Below are positions 48,370-59,263 of a stretch of 64,000 nucleotides of DNA, piece after piece. The translations under genes and the position numbers were made by a program. Location: the NCBI RefSeq assembly GCF_947172395.1, contig NC_069083.1, positions 19,004,501 through 19,068,500 on the forward strand, written 5' to 3'. This DNA comes from Bicyclus anynana. Lineage: Eukaryota > Arthropoda > Insecta > Lepidoptera > Nymphalidae. The notes beneath the pieces are model-generated. The model did no database searches and was not told where the DNA came from. It saw nothing but the letters and a program-made list of their open reading frames with translations. Position 1 is the first letter of the stretch; the number at the start of each line of letters is the position of its first letter.

Positions 48370-48690
48370 CATCGGGGTCCCAAGGTGCTGAAATGGTGAC
48401 CTCGCATCGGAAAGCGCAGTGTTACAGGCAGGCGTCCCAATCCACATCGTACGCATCGCATCGAACGGATTTTATCTATCGTAAAATTAAAAATCTGTTT
48501 GATGCGATGTGTTTGATACGTACTTACGATGCGGATCAGTGGACGCCTACCATTAGTCGACCCTCTTACTAGTTGGACCGACAGACTCCAAACGGGTTAC
48601 AGGGAGCCGCTGGATGCTGGCGGCTTAAGACCGTGGTATTTGAATTTTTTTACAAGAGGTCCAGCAGTGGACGTTAGTCGGCTAATAATA
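48370..48690 (+). mobile_element. LINE 3' stub split by a MITE
   Basis: GGGGTCCCAAGGTGCTGAAA and CTCGCATCGGAAAGCGCAGT continue after an insertion at GTCGACCCTCTTACTAGTTG, then CAGGGAGCCGCTGGATGCTG. Removing 48425-48552 and one TTA restores the order seen at 13320-13500. Confidence 0.7.
48425..48552. mobile_element. TTA-flanked MITE, copy 3 (128 bp), nested in a LINE stub
   Basis: TTA at 48422-48424 and 48553-48555. Left end CAGGCAGGCGTCCCAATCCA, right end GATCAGTGGACGCCTACCA. The host LINE sequence elsewhere in the window (13378-13395, CGCAGTGTTGGTCGACCC) shows the unoccupied site, so the 3-bp duplication can be read directly. Confidence 0.85.
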
Positions 48691-48713
48691 GTTGAATAAT
48701 GACGATGTGCGCC

Positions 48714-48790
48714 AGGGACGTAGCTACCGCCGTATCAGCCGTATCAATGATACGGGGCCTCCGCACTACAGGGGCCCCTTACGTGTAAAA
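48714..48790 (+). mobile_element. one end of a hAT-like non-autonomous element
   Basis: CAGGGACGTAGCTACCGCCG then 'GATACGGGGCCTCCGCACTA' and CAGGGGCCCC. CAGGG-type ends followed by 'GTAGCTAC' and GGGGCC blocks are typical of insect hAT MITEs. The other end was not located. Confidence 0.35.
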
Positions 48791-49249
48791 GCAAAAATTA
48801 GCAAAATGTGATCCACAATCTCATTTAATTTGGTGCTCCCTGGGAAAAGAAACGTCAGAAATGACAAAAATATATGTCGCCGGGGAAGCTTGGCTCACTG
48901 AAGGCTCTATGGCCTCAGACCTAATAGTTGTCATGTTTGCTCTGTGGTTATTTCGAATTGACTTGTTATCTAGTGGTCTGATCATTTTGCAGTCAAAATA
49001 CTGTTCCGTTTTGATTTGATTAATAATTGGTCTCTCAAGTAATGATGACAGTTGACAGCAGTAGAAAAGAAACTCTTTAGGTTCTGTGTTAAGATTTTGC
49101 TGTCGTAATGGTCAGCAAAATCTACGTTAATTAATTTAATAAATTTAGAATCAAGTTTTCATGTAATTAGGTTTTGATTATTTACTCTTGAAGTAATTAA
49201 GATTGTAAAACGTTACCACCATAACGAACGTGTCGGCGATCGACCAATA

Positions 49250-49649
49250 GGAAACGTAACGTCACGTAACTCTCGTCCAATGGAATCGCGTCCCAAATGG
49301 CGCGTACGCGTGTACCGTCACTGTGTATTCACTCTAGTGAGGCATTCTGCCTCCGTCTGTCTCCGTAGTCTGCTGATTTAGTAATTCAGTTCTAATCGCG
49401 CTTTTAAGATGGAATAATCGTCTTCTACTTGTTAAGTATAGTGAAATAGTGAAGTGTTAAGTAGTGTTATTAAGAAAAGGAAAGTAATTAGTGACTTGGG
49501 CTATTAATTGGTTCAATTCTTTGTTGAGCAGCTTGAGGCGTCATGCTGCTTGTCGCGTTAGTGATTTTGTTCGATAATGTTTCGTGATGAAGTAATTATT
49601 GATCTTAAATTGTTTACTGTGGGCATGGAGAGCACGTCGGGCAGGGTTG
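49250..49649 (+). promoter_or_regulatory. promoter-like region and orphan first exon candidate
   Basis: A GC-richer patch with CCAAT-like sites (GACCAATAG, GTCCAATGG), CGTCACGTAA and GGCGCGTACGCGTGTACC precedes an open stretch. The ATG at 49577 gives MFRDEVIIDLKLFTVGMEST then SGRV, and ends at a consensus donor (GTTG|GTGAGT, exon end 49649). A second ATG at 49625 has the better context (GGGCATGGAG). No further plus-strand exon was found up to 64000, so if real the intron would exceed 14 kb and run past TPP2. The product is unknown. Confidence 0.3.
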
Positions 49650-50448
49650 GTGAGTGTTTACTAGTATTAAAAGGCGCCTTTAAACCACACCCAATGGTCA
49701 CAAGTCCTGGGACTTGCTCGATGTACTTCCTCTACCACAACTACCAGGGTAAAATAGTAAAATTAAGAGTAGTATTGTGTAAGCGATTAGTGAGGTTAAG
49801 CATAGCATACCTATTGTAATTGGCAGAGCCGATGACCAAGGTTAGGTCAGCGGTTCTGTCCATTTTTATTAATGACTCTACGCATTTTTACGACATATAG
49901 CATTTTTGTTTCTTTTGTGAGTCTCTCTCAGAATGAGAGAGATATAAACACAATAACTTCTGTAAACAAGTAATCTTTCAACCTCTGTAAGTAGACACCT
50001 ATATTAAAAATCTTTAGCCACATTACACGTATGTCGATAACCGATAGTCCATGTCGTTACCAATTTTCAAAAACATAACTTGAGCTTTTCATCCAAGCTT
50101 TACGGCTTTACCTATTTAAATCTTAGCTACTCCTAAGAATTTCAAAGACGTTAATAGCACAATCCTTTCAAACCAGTTCGCAACCTTCAGTTATTAAGAT
50201 TTGAAACACAAAGCAAGCAGGTAGGTACTAGCGATAGGTATTGTAGTCCCACGCAGGCTTCCCGCTGTCCACAGCAAATAGCACAATAATGCAAATTCCG
50301 AACTATCAAACGCGAAATTACCAAATAACGGTCCAATTACAGCCACCGTGTAACTGTCTGTCCGCGCAATTATCGATGAATTGCAACGCTCCGGACAATG
50401 AGCAGTATACAGTTAGTAGCTACAACCAATGATCATTTTATACTATAC

Positions 50449-50648
50449 TAGCTGACGCCGCGCGGTTTCACCCGCGTGGTTTCCGTTTCCGTAGGAATAC
50501 GGGGATAAAATATAGCCTATAGCCTTCCTCGATAAATGGGCTATCTAACACTGAAAGAATTTTTCAAATCGGAACAGTAGTTCCTGAGATTAGCGCGTTC
50601 AATCAAACAAACAAACAAACTCTTCAGCTTTATAATATTAGTATAGAT
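50449..50648 (+). mobile_element. dispersed repeat, near-identical to 46730 copy
   Basis: ACTAGCTGACGCCGCGCGGT, GTAGGAATACGGGGATAAAA, CAAACAAACAAACAAACTCT and a TAATATTAGTATAGAT end. Same orientation as the 46730 copy, 3.7 kb away. Confidence 0.65.
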
Positions 50649-51071
50649 ATAGGTTACATCGACGAATTTAGCTACACCACTGAGCGCACACATGCACAAT
50701 TTTGTCTGTAATTCCTTGATATATTTATTTAAATGCTACCATTAAATTGTAAATAACGTTAGTTTATAATCTAACCTATTGCTTACAATTGCTTACATTT
50801 GGATCAGTTGTTTTCTTGTTGTGGCCATTTGCTGCGGGCTTATCATCAGGGAGTTTATACGAGTATCTACGTAGCGTCAGCTAATTATACCATAGCTAGG
50901 GCTAGAAGATCAGGGAATTTACGTTGTTAAAATCAGAATTTATAAATACCGATTTATAAGTAATAATCGGAAATTAAATAATTTAAAATTGGCATTGATT
51001 GACTGATGGAATCCCTATTAATTTGTATATTAGTAATTTTTTTGGAAGGTATTCTGTAGGTATTCTATAAA

Positions 51072-51325
51072 CAGTGGCGTAGTGGGGTGCAGTGCCCCGG
51101 GGCCTTCACCTTTATCAAGTATTAATTGTAATTTATCTCGTTACTGTTTAATATTTTTATTACTGGCCCTGCAGTGCATGAAAAAGAGCTGATTATAAAT
51201 TATCTTTGCATTTTTAAAGTATTGGTATATTTAATATTTTTACTTGATGAAAAACGGTTTAGATAGTAGTGAGGCCCTATTTTATTATTTGCACTGGGGC
51301 CTTTGGTGATCTAGCTACGCCACTG
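51072..51325. mobile_element. hAT MITE with 8-bp target duplication (254 bp)
   Basis: TCTATAAA at 51064-51071 and again at 51326-51333. The ends are CAGTGGCGTAG and CTACGCCACTG, perfect 11-bp inverted repeats. Inside, CCCCGGGGCCTTCACC and 'CACTGGGGCCTTTGGTG' continue the symmetry. An 8-bp duplication plus a CAGTG end is diagnostic of hAT. No coding sequence. Confidence 0.9.
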
Positions 51326-52016
51326 TCTATAAATTTCATATTTGCTTACTGACAGGCGTAAAAAAGTCTGACATTTTGGGAAACTAACCGACATGATATG
51401 TGATGTGTGTAACGCATTTTTAGGGAGCTCTTTACGAGACGAAAACAACAACAGTGAAACATCGATTTTATAGCGACGGTTTTTTTAAACGCGTAGATCA
51501 TTGATTTTTGATCTTTGCCAGAGGGGTAACGGTTTGCAAAGCAGGTCCTGTTATTAATGGTCGAAGGTTTGTGTAGTTAGGTAGGTATTTAGCTATAATT
51601 TTCTCAACTATCGTTCATCTAAAAAATCACAGTAATGTAACATGAATTCCAACACGATCACATTACAGTCGGAATAGATTGCGATATAAATGCATGGATC
51701 GCGAGTAATTTATTCATGAAACAGCTACCGAGTACCGACGCGAGCGAGACGCGGATCCATTCGCAGAGCCGATCGCGGGGCGACGTCGCGGAATGTGCGA
51801 ATTAACGTGCAAACAATATTTATTACCAGCGAAATGGTTTTATTGGATATACCTACCTACCAAATATTACGTTTACGTACTTAGATATTTTTTTATGCTA
51901 CTCTATAGCCTTGCGAATGACTGATAGGTAATAAGTGGCGGATTTACCAGTAGCACAGATAACATATGAGTCGTTCTACAAACTAAGGATTTTTTGGCGG
52001 CTCAGCTGTTTTTTTT

Positions 52017-52062
52017 TAATTGAATACCATTAATTACAATTGTAATTAATGGTATTCAATTA
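52017..52062. repeat. 46-bp perfect palindrome
   Basis: 52017-52039 is the exact complement of 52040-52062, with no loop. The centre is ATTACAATTGTAAT. Confidence 0.8.
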
Positions 52063-52261
52063 TTTTTTAACAAAATGACTGTTCAAAATACCGAATTCTC
52101 AAGATCCTACAGTGTCCCTTTTCCAATCTATTCGGCTCTACCCTATAACGCTAAGTTATTAAGGCGTTAATTATAACTAATAATAAATACTGAGTAGCAA
52201 CAACGCAGCAGGAAGTTGCTTCCACTGCTTACTTCAACAAGCGCCCGCGTGATTTTTTTAA

Positions 52262-52735
52262 AGGGATGATGACAGTTTTTTAAATTGTATATAAATTAGG
52301 AGTATGCTAATAGTAAAGCGATTTTGTAAAAGTAACAGGGTATCTGCGATCATTACTTTCGGAGCTACAGGGATTTCAAGGTTCAGATTTGCGGCGCTGC
52401 CGCGGATCCCTGAAAAACGCCACATACAAAATGATACGAACTGATAACGTCGTAGGTACATAATGATCGTTAGATTTGTATGGGCGTTCAAACAAAATTA
52501 CTAATATCTTTGTTATTTGTGCGTTTATGTTTATAGTTCATATATTAATAATGTCACATTTAATGTAAGGAAGCTAAAACTGTATGAATTTTCATTTAAT
52601 TACACTATAAGATTTTTAATTTTATAATCTTATTTATTTTGCAAATATCCAGACGATATTTGCCTTTTATGTATAAATTAGTTAATATTGACCTTATTTA
52701 CGCAAACGTATCATAAAAATCAATATATTCAAATT
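52262..52735 (-). repeat. 0.47-kb repeat, inverted copy
   Basis: Reverse complement of 47137-47614: begins AGGGATGATGACAG and carries 'GGCGCTGCCGCGGATCCCTG' and CTAACGATCATTA in opposite orientation. The pair forms a 0.47-kb inverted repeat with a spacer of about 4.6 kb. Confidence 0.65.
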
Positions 52736-52749
52736 CACTCTTGACTTGA

Positions 52750-53980
52750 AGATACGCATATTATAGGTGGTGGGGAAAACGGAAGCTGGAAAAGCGTTCC
52801 ACATCTTTGTATCATCAGTACGTATAAGAAAACGTACCTACTTACTTCTAAATATATAAAGTTATTGAAAATATGTAATAAATATGATCGGATTTTAGAG
52901 ACAGTAAAAATTTAATACCGTACTGGCGTCATATATGTAAATTCCTTACCGTAGGTAATGACACAGGATGAGTATGAGCACCTACCTACTATTATAGGTA
53001 TAAGACTATACCTACTCAACTGCAGTTAAGAAAGGAACCGGAAGCTATGCCACATTTTAAGGATTGAATTAGAAGCTCCAATGGAAAGCAATTAGTGCAG
53101 GTTGTCTACCTAACCTACTTACCTGTTCAAATCGGTTTTATGTATATATACAAATACTAAAACCACAATCAATTTCATTTTATTTACCTGCTGAAAGGTT
53201 CGACTCGTAACCGCTCGTAACTTTTATGATAAAAACAAACAACCATTAGGTACCGAGGCGAGCTGATAAATTGGATCAAATCGCGCTAAAAATTTGTGAA
53301 TCCGCCCGCGCGGTCGGAATGTAGGTTTTTATTTCAGCTGAATTGATCAAAGTCAAAGGCTGACAGGGATGTTTTTTTCATGGGGTGCGTAATACTCGCC
53401 GATAGCGGGCAGGTAGTGCGGGAACATTTTTTAGCAAATAACTGTTGCAACATTCTCTGATCGACGAACGATTGGAATGAATCCAAACATGCGTGTGTCG
53501 GATTCATTAGACTTAGGTGAGGATAGATTATTCGTATTCCTCTCAAATATGTTTCGGCTTTGAATATAACGTTTTATTGCATGTATATATTTTGCACTGC
53601 TAGCAATTACCACTACCAGTGTCGTTGTAGGTTGATCATCATCATTATGCCTATTTTATCGGCCCAATTAGGCCTCCCGCCTTACAGGAATGGCTTAGAC
53701 CCGTCCAGCGCCGACCCGAAGTAAATTTTAGAATGGAGCAAGATCCAATTATTAATATATTATATAATATAATAATAATTATATGTACCAATTGTGAGTC
53801 CAAAGTAAGTATGGAACGCGAAGATCTCGACCATACTCTGCAGTGACCAATTGAAAATCAGGTGCAGTACCGTTTACGGTCGACTAGGATTTTAGTAGTA
53901 GGTTATAGAATATCGATAACTTCTAAAATCATACTCCCGGACACCGGATTGCGAAGTGATGGCGCTTTCTTTTATTGTTC
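52750..53980. other. gene-poor stretch
   Basis: No gene supported. Two overlapping minus-strand open stretches at 53334-53613 have no recognisable domain. Confidence 0.4.
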
Positions 53981-53987
53981 TTTACCA

Positions 53988-54060
53988 TTTAGGCGCCCCC
54001 TAGGATTTGGCGCCTGGAGCGCCTGCTCCGTTCGCCGTATGGACGGGCCGGCCCTGGACC
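53988..54060. mobile_element. possible hAT-like element end
   Basis: GGCGCCCCCTAGGATTTGGC, GCCTGGAGCGCCTGCTCCGT and GTATGGACGGGCCGGCCCTG. The GGGCCGGCCCTG end is common in insect hAT MITEs. The partner end was not identified. Confidence 0.3.
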
Positions 54061-54289
54061 CGTCACACTGTTACAATATTTCATAGCAACTTAAATAATA
54101 CTTCGGTAGGTAACATACCTACAACTATTACCTACAGGTACTCTTCGTCGTCACATCATTGTCAGAGTGGTCGTGACTCGTGATCGTCATATCGTACGAA
54201 CGTACTGCAGCTGTTCTACCTACTAAAGCAGTTTTTTACTTGGTCCAGCGCATTAGCAACCTGCTACATGTGCCTTTAACTTGATCCTT

Positions 54290-54490
54290 TTTTAAGAATA
54301 TATTCGCCATGTCTTTTAAATATGACCAATAGGTAGGTACTCCCATTCCCCTCCAACGAAAAAGCACAGAAAAAAACAGCTTTAGCGTTTTCTATGTGTG
54401 TAGTCTTTGGAGTGGGAACAATGGACCAGCAAACGAGGATCGAACCACGACCGCACTGGTGTTCTGACGGCCTCTTTTTGAGCTATTTAA
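54290..54490 (-). mobile_element. tRNA-derived SINE, family C, copy 2
   Basis: Contains AAATATGACCAATAGGTAGG, ACTCCCATTCCCCTCCAACG, 'GTAGTCTTTGGAGTGGG' and GAGGATCGAACCACGACCGC. It matches 640-830 in order and orientation, with a short insertion in the middle. Confidence 0.6.
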
Positions 54491-54499
54491 GCTTCAATA

Positions 54500-57400
54500 G
54501 CTAAAGGGTATAATGAAAATAATTGCTTCAACGTGGTGGAATAAAAAACTAGGTAGGTAAATACATAGTTATGTAGGTATCTATCGTACCTATAGGCCAT
54601 ACAAATCTGGATTGAACGCGCAGTCAAAGGATGTCGTTAATCCCGTCGATTCGTCAGCCGGCCGCCGCTGGGGAGTCGAGATAAAAATAAAATAATAACA
54701 CCGCAACACGTTTCATATAATGCCCCGATTTATTGTTGCGGAGTTGTTGTCTTCAGATAACAAATTAATTAATTTATCGCTGAATCGAGTTCCATTATTG
54801 GGAGAAATGGAAATCAATGGATTTATTATCTGAGCGGCGCTAGGTACGGACAGCTATTCACAGAATTCTATTTATTGTATGAACTTTGATGAAGAGTATA
54901 TATGTAGTAGATATTCTATTACATGGGTATTTTTGATCAATTATACCATACCATGTACCTTCCTCTACGTTTTCACGTATCTTCCTATATATTATGTAAG
55001 TAGGTATATGACACCTATTTGGCAAGTTCATCGTCAAGTCTGGGATGTCGGCAGTGAAAAAAATACCGAACCCATAGCCATAACTATCGATATTTTTTAT
55101 TACAGGACCAGAATATATGGAGCTTAGACCCACCACGCTGCTACTATGCTCAATGAGTTTTAATATTAAATGAATGATGTTATAATTATTTATGCCACTG
55201 TTATGTAATGGCGCCATTTTTTCAGCTTCGTCTCATTGCACAATAGACAAGCGACGTGCAGTGGCGTACAATACTTTTTCTACGACCATGATAAAAGAAA
55301 ATATAAAAGAAATCCTGGTAATTAATAACCTCGTTATTGATACAAGTTGGGAGGAGGGTAATTATCAAAAGTTATTACTGACCAGATGTGTTTTTACTGT
55401 TGCTTTATTAATAGTTATACAACTTAACAGCCACATATTGGATAGAAGCAGGCGTTACTTTGCAATTGCACGTTGTAGAGTCAACATCTCCTGAGGATGC
55501 TCCGGTTTCGGGGTAAAACGTACGTAGAGAGTATTTTGTCGGACCTGGGTGACGTTGTCGCATGGGTTCGCCGAATTTTCGCGGATGATAGCAAAATAAA
55601 TAAATCATTATATAATTAACAGCCACAATTTCCTACAAATTGTGTGGTACATTATCTCGTTCCGAGATCAAAAAATTAAAAAAATATATATATCCTGGTA
55701 TAATCTTTTTCTGAAAGTCTCATCGAGATGAAGCTACTCACGAAAAATTAACTTGATAGTAATCATTTGTACAAAATGTTCTACGGATCCCCGACTATAA
55801 TATTTTTATTGTTATTTGTTAACATTTAAGCAGTCGGAATTATTACTACGTTTCTATGGTACACAGGTATGAATGAACGAAAAACATTTTTTTTTACTTA
55901 ATTAAAACTTTATTTCGTTGTTGATTATAAGTATAATTAAGCTAATGAGGTGACATCTATTCGCTTGCTTAGTTTATTATCTATTATAAAAAAATTAAAA
56001 AATTTAAAAAAAAACTTAACATTGATCTAGTCTTTTGAGCACCCTTCTACAATATTGTGAACAATATTTTATACAAAAAAAATATTATACATATCATCCA
56101 TGTGAACAGAATTTAAAAACTATTTTTAACTATTTTTAATCGGCTATTTGTGACCCGCACAACAATGTAATAGAAATTGTTGGACAGATTCATATAAAAA
56201 CGAGGTTATTTAAATGCCCACTAAACTAGCGACTATTTAAATTAAGCTATTTTCATATAATCTATATTTAACACGACTAACTCCATTCATCTGCCTCTTT
56301 CAAAGGTTTGGCAAACAAATTGCAATTATTTATTGTTGTATTAAAGAGCCAGAGACTGTAACAGCGAGACCTCCCTCATTTAATAAAAGCTGAAAATTTG
56401 TCAGCCCATGTTCCTGCCCTAGGCAAGTAAGTACACCAAGTAGTCTTTGGACTGTGGTTGCTTTGGGAGGTAGCCAGATTGGAATGAATTTGACACATGA
56501 CACAACGAAGTACAAAATTACTATTGATACGTAAATTCGAATCAAGACTATTCGTTTCTTATTTCAGCAAGTGTTAAATTTTTCGTGTAATATAATTTGT
56601 CATGTTTGTGTGCAATAAATGAATATTGTATTTTACCACATAAATGATAGTACTTTTATACTGATAAATAAAAATACGAAATTATTCCCTGACCATTCCA
56701 AAATATTAAAAAATGTAAAATGTTAATGTTTAAGTATTCAGTACTCCCGGAGTGCATCCAATTGTTTTTTTTATATGGTTCTGCGGAAAATTTGAAAAAC
56801 ATTACGCTAGCTTGCTGGCTGGTCCGAACTATTAAAGATTATACATTAAGGGTCTCTAAAAGAGCAGTCATGAAGCTAAGTGATTTCTCAAATCCTTGGA
56901 AATTTGAAAGTCTGAACTTTTGAAACCTGCTTTTGTGCCAAAGCCATATAAATAACTGTGAATTCTATAGTTAGTAGTTACGTAGTAGGAGCATGTATTG
57001 GTAAACTTTCAGACCTTATAAAATGAGGAAGATGTGACCATTACAGTACTCTCAGTCCATTTTTGCATCCCAATTAGCAAGAATAGTACTGACAAAAGCT
57101 TGAAATAGCGTTTAACGGTTTTTTAGGCATAGCAGAACGACTAGCATACGTCTATTAAAGCGAAGATATCACTTTCACTTCCGATACAATTGGACGAAAC
57201 AGAGAGAAACATGTTCGCTATTGGTCGACAGTACATCTCTTCCCGATATATCGTAGACGCATGCTAAGCGTGAAGGCAATGGAGAATCTTAAGCATTAAA
57301 GTAATACACGCAACGTAAGTACCTCATATATTTAAATATAATACACTAATCTGTTTTTAAATAATATTAGTCAAGTTTAGGGCACATTTACAGAACACTT

Positions 57401-57540
57401 TCGGCCCTAGTGTGACAAACTGCTTTTATTGTACAAACTACACAGAGCTTACACTGCATAACAAAAGCTAAGCTGACATTCATGGCGTTTAATGTAGATA
57501 ATATAATACAGACAAATAGTGGCTATGCAATAGTATAGTG
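54500..57540. other. gene-poor stretch
   Basis: No gene supported. Overlapping open stretches on both strands at 54858-55217 are AT-rich with no domain. Poly-A and poly-T runs are frequent around 55890-56010. Confidence 0.45.
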
Positions 57541-57551
57541 TAGTAGTAGTG

Positions 57552-57775
57552 TATAGATATTCTATTTTCGGAAGGCTTTGTAATTTGGATGTTAGAAATA
57601 ACGTTGCCAGCAAAACAGTAACAGATTTTTATTATTTAGTGATACATTTCCAAGCCCGTCTATTAAAAAATCCTTTTTCAGTTTTAACCTTGACACAATA
57701 TTTTCACAAACGCGGTGTCTGTACGCCTTCCGACTGCAACTAGCTACACAGTCTTTTGAAAATAGAATATCTATA
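57552..57775. mobile_element. small element with 18-bp terminal inverted repeats
   Basis: TATAGATATTCTATTTTC (57552-57569) is the exact complement of 57758-57775. Just inside, GGAAGGCTTTG is answered by CGCCTTCC. 224 bp, no coding sequence, no other copy in this window. Confidence 0.65.
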
Positions 57776-58476
57776 ATTATTATTACTCTGATGTGAATGA
57801 AAGGTTAAAAATTTATAACAAAGCATTATTTGCGAATGCATGTATAGTATATAGCATTTTTAATTAATTTATAAACACATCCTGTGACTTGTGATGCACG
57901 GACTAAGTCCCATGTATATATGTAGTTACACTACTCCGGGGAGTCAATTAGGATGGAATGGTAAGATGCCAACCAACTTTACTGCTTTAAACTTTCTGTT
58001 TATTAGATACAAACGGTATGTGATAAACAGAAAGTTTCGTTCAATCAGTTTTACACACCAACGCGCACTGCAGTTCTATTCTGACACGACGTTTGATGAT
58101 GAAGTTATAACTTCTTATAACTTCAAAACGTCCTTATAACCTTCTCAAACTACTTCGTAACGTTACGCGTTACGGCGCCACTATGTTTGGCTTCCCTTTG
58201 TATCACGCATACAGGCGCAGGTTTAAGGTATCACTTCTGTCGAGCGTCCCGAGACGTACGTTTCTTTCTTTCATAATTCGACAGTGTAAGTCTCGAATTC
58301 ATCTCTATCTCTGTCTAACTCCATACTAAAAATAACGAGTGATACAAACGAATTCCGAGCTCACACTGTCATATTACAGAAACGTTACAGAATAGTTACT
58401 GGTAACTGTCAAACGTTTGTGTACACCGTAATACATCAAAGATAAACAGACTTCAAAAAGTAGACAAACTACATAA

Positions 58477-59160
58477 TATTGTTTTATATTCTATTGTATT
58501 GCTTGTATGAACACTATAATATATTGTATTGATTGTATGAACGTTATATTGTATTGTATTGCTTGGATGAACACTATATTGTATTATATTGCTTGTATGA
58601 ACACTATATTGTATTGTATTGCTTGTATGAACACTATATTTTATTGTATTACTTGTATGAATGCTATATTGTATTGCTTGGATGAACACTATATTTTATT
58701 GCATTGCTTGTATGAACGCTATATTGTATTGTATTGCTTGGTTGAACACTATATTGAATTGTATTGCTTGTATGAACACTAAATTGTATTTATTGCTTGG
58801 ATGAACACTGTATATTGTATTATATAGTGTATATTGTATTATATTGCTTGTATGAACACTATATTGTATTGTATTGCTTGTATGAACACTATATTTTATT
58901 GTATTACTTGTATGAACGCTATATTGTATTACTTGGATGAACACTATATTGTATTGTATTGCTTGGATGAACACTATATTGTATTGTATTGCTTGGATGA
59001 ACACTATATTTTATTGTATTGCTTGTATGAACGCTATATTGTATTGTATTGCTTGGATGAACACTATATTGAATTGTATTGCTTGTATGAACACTAAATT
59101 GTATTGTATTGCTTGGATGAACACTGTATTTTATTGTATTGCTTGGATGAACACTAAATT
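58477..59160. repeat. 30-bp minisatellite, about 22 units
   Basis: The consensus unit is ATGAACACTATATTGTATTG plus TATTGCTTGG. Units vary at a few fixed places (GAACACT or GAACGCT; ATATTGTATT or ATATTTTATT; GCTTGG or GCTTGT), and some are shorter. A sequence of variants recurs: units 12-20 largely repeat the order of units 4-10, so the array also grew by blocks of several units. Because the unit is a multiple of three and lacks stops, it is open on both strands (MNTILYCIAC and VHTSNTIQYS), but this is a product of the repeat, not evidence of a protein. It lies about 100 bases beyond the stop codon of TPP2. Confidence 0.92.
59130..59135 (-). terminator. first poly(A) signal downstream of TPP2
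   Basis: TTTATT on the plus strand (AATAAA on the minus) lies about 130 bases past the TPP2 stop codon, within a variant minisatellite unit (ATTTTATTGTATT). No AATAAA or ATTAAA occurs on the minus strand between 59136 and 59263. More such variants lie deeper in the array. Confidence 0.5.
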
Positions 59161-59263
59161 CGACTAATATCTCCCCTCCCAACTGAGCGTAAAGCTTGTG
59201 CTGCTAGCAATAGTTCAACGTTGCGCGAACACCGTTGGGCTGAAAGTGCTGTCGGTGACATCA

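Noticed and set aside
58453..59182. Several 76-102-codon open frames on both strands
   Set aside because: They are translations of the 30-bp minisatellite, which is a multiple of three without stops; there is no codon bias or domain.
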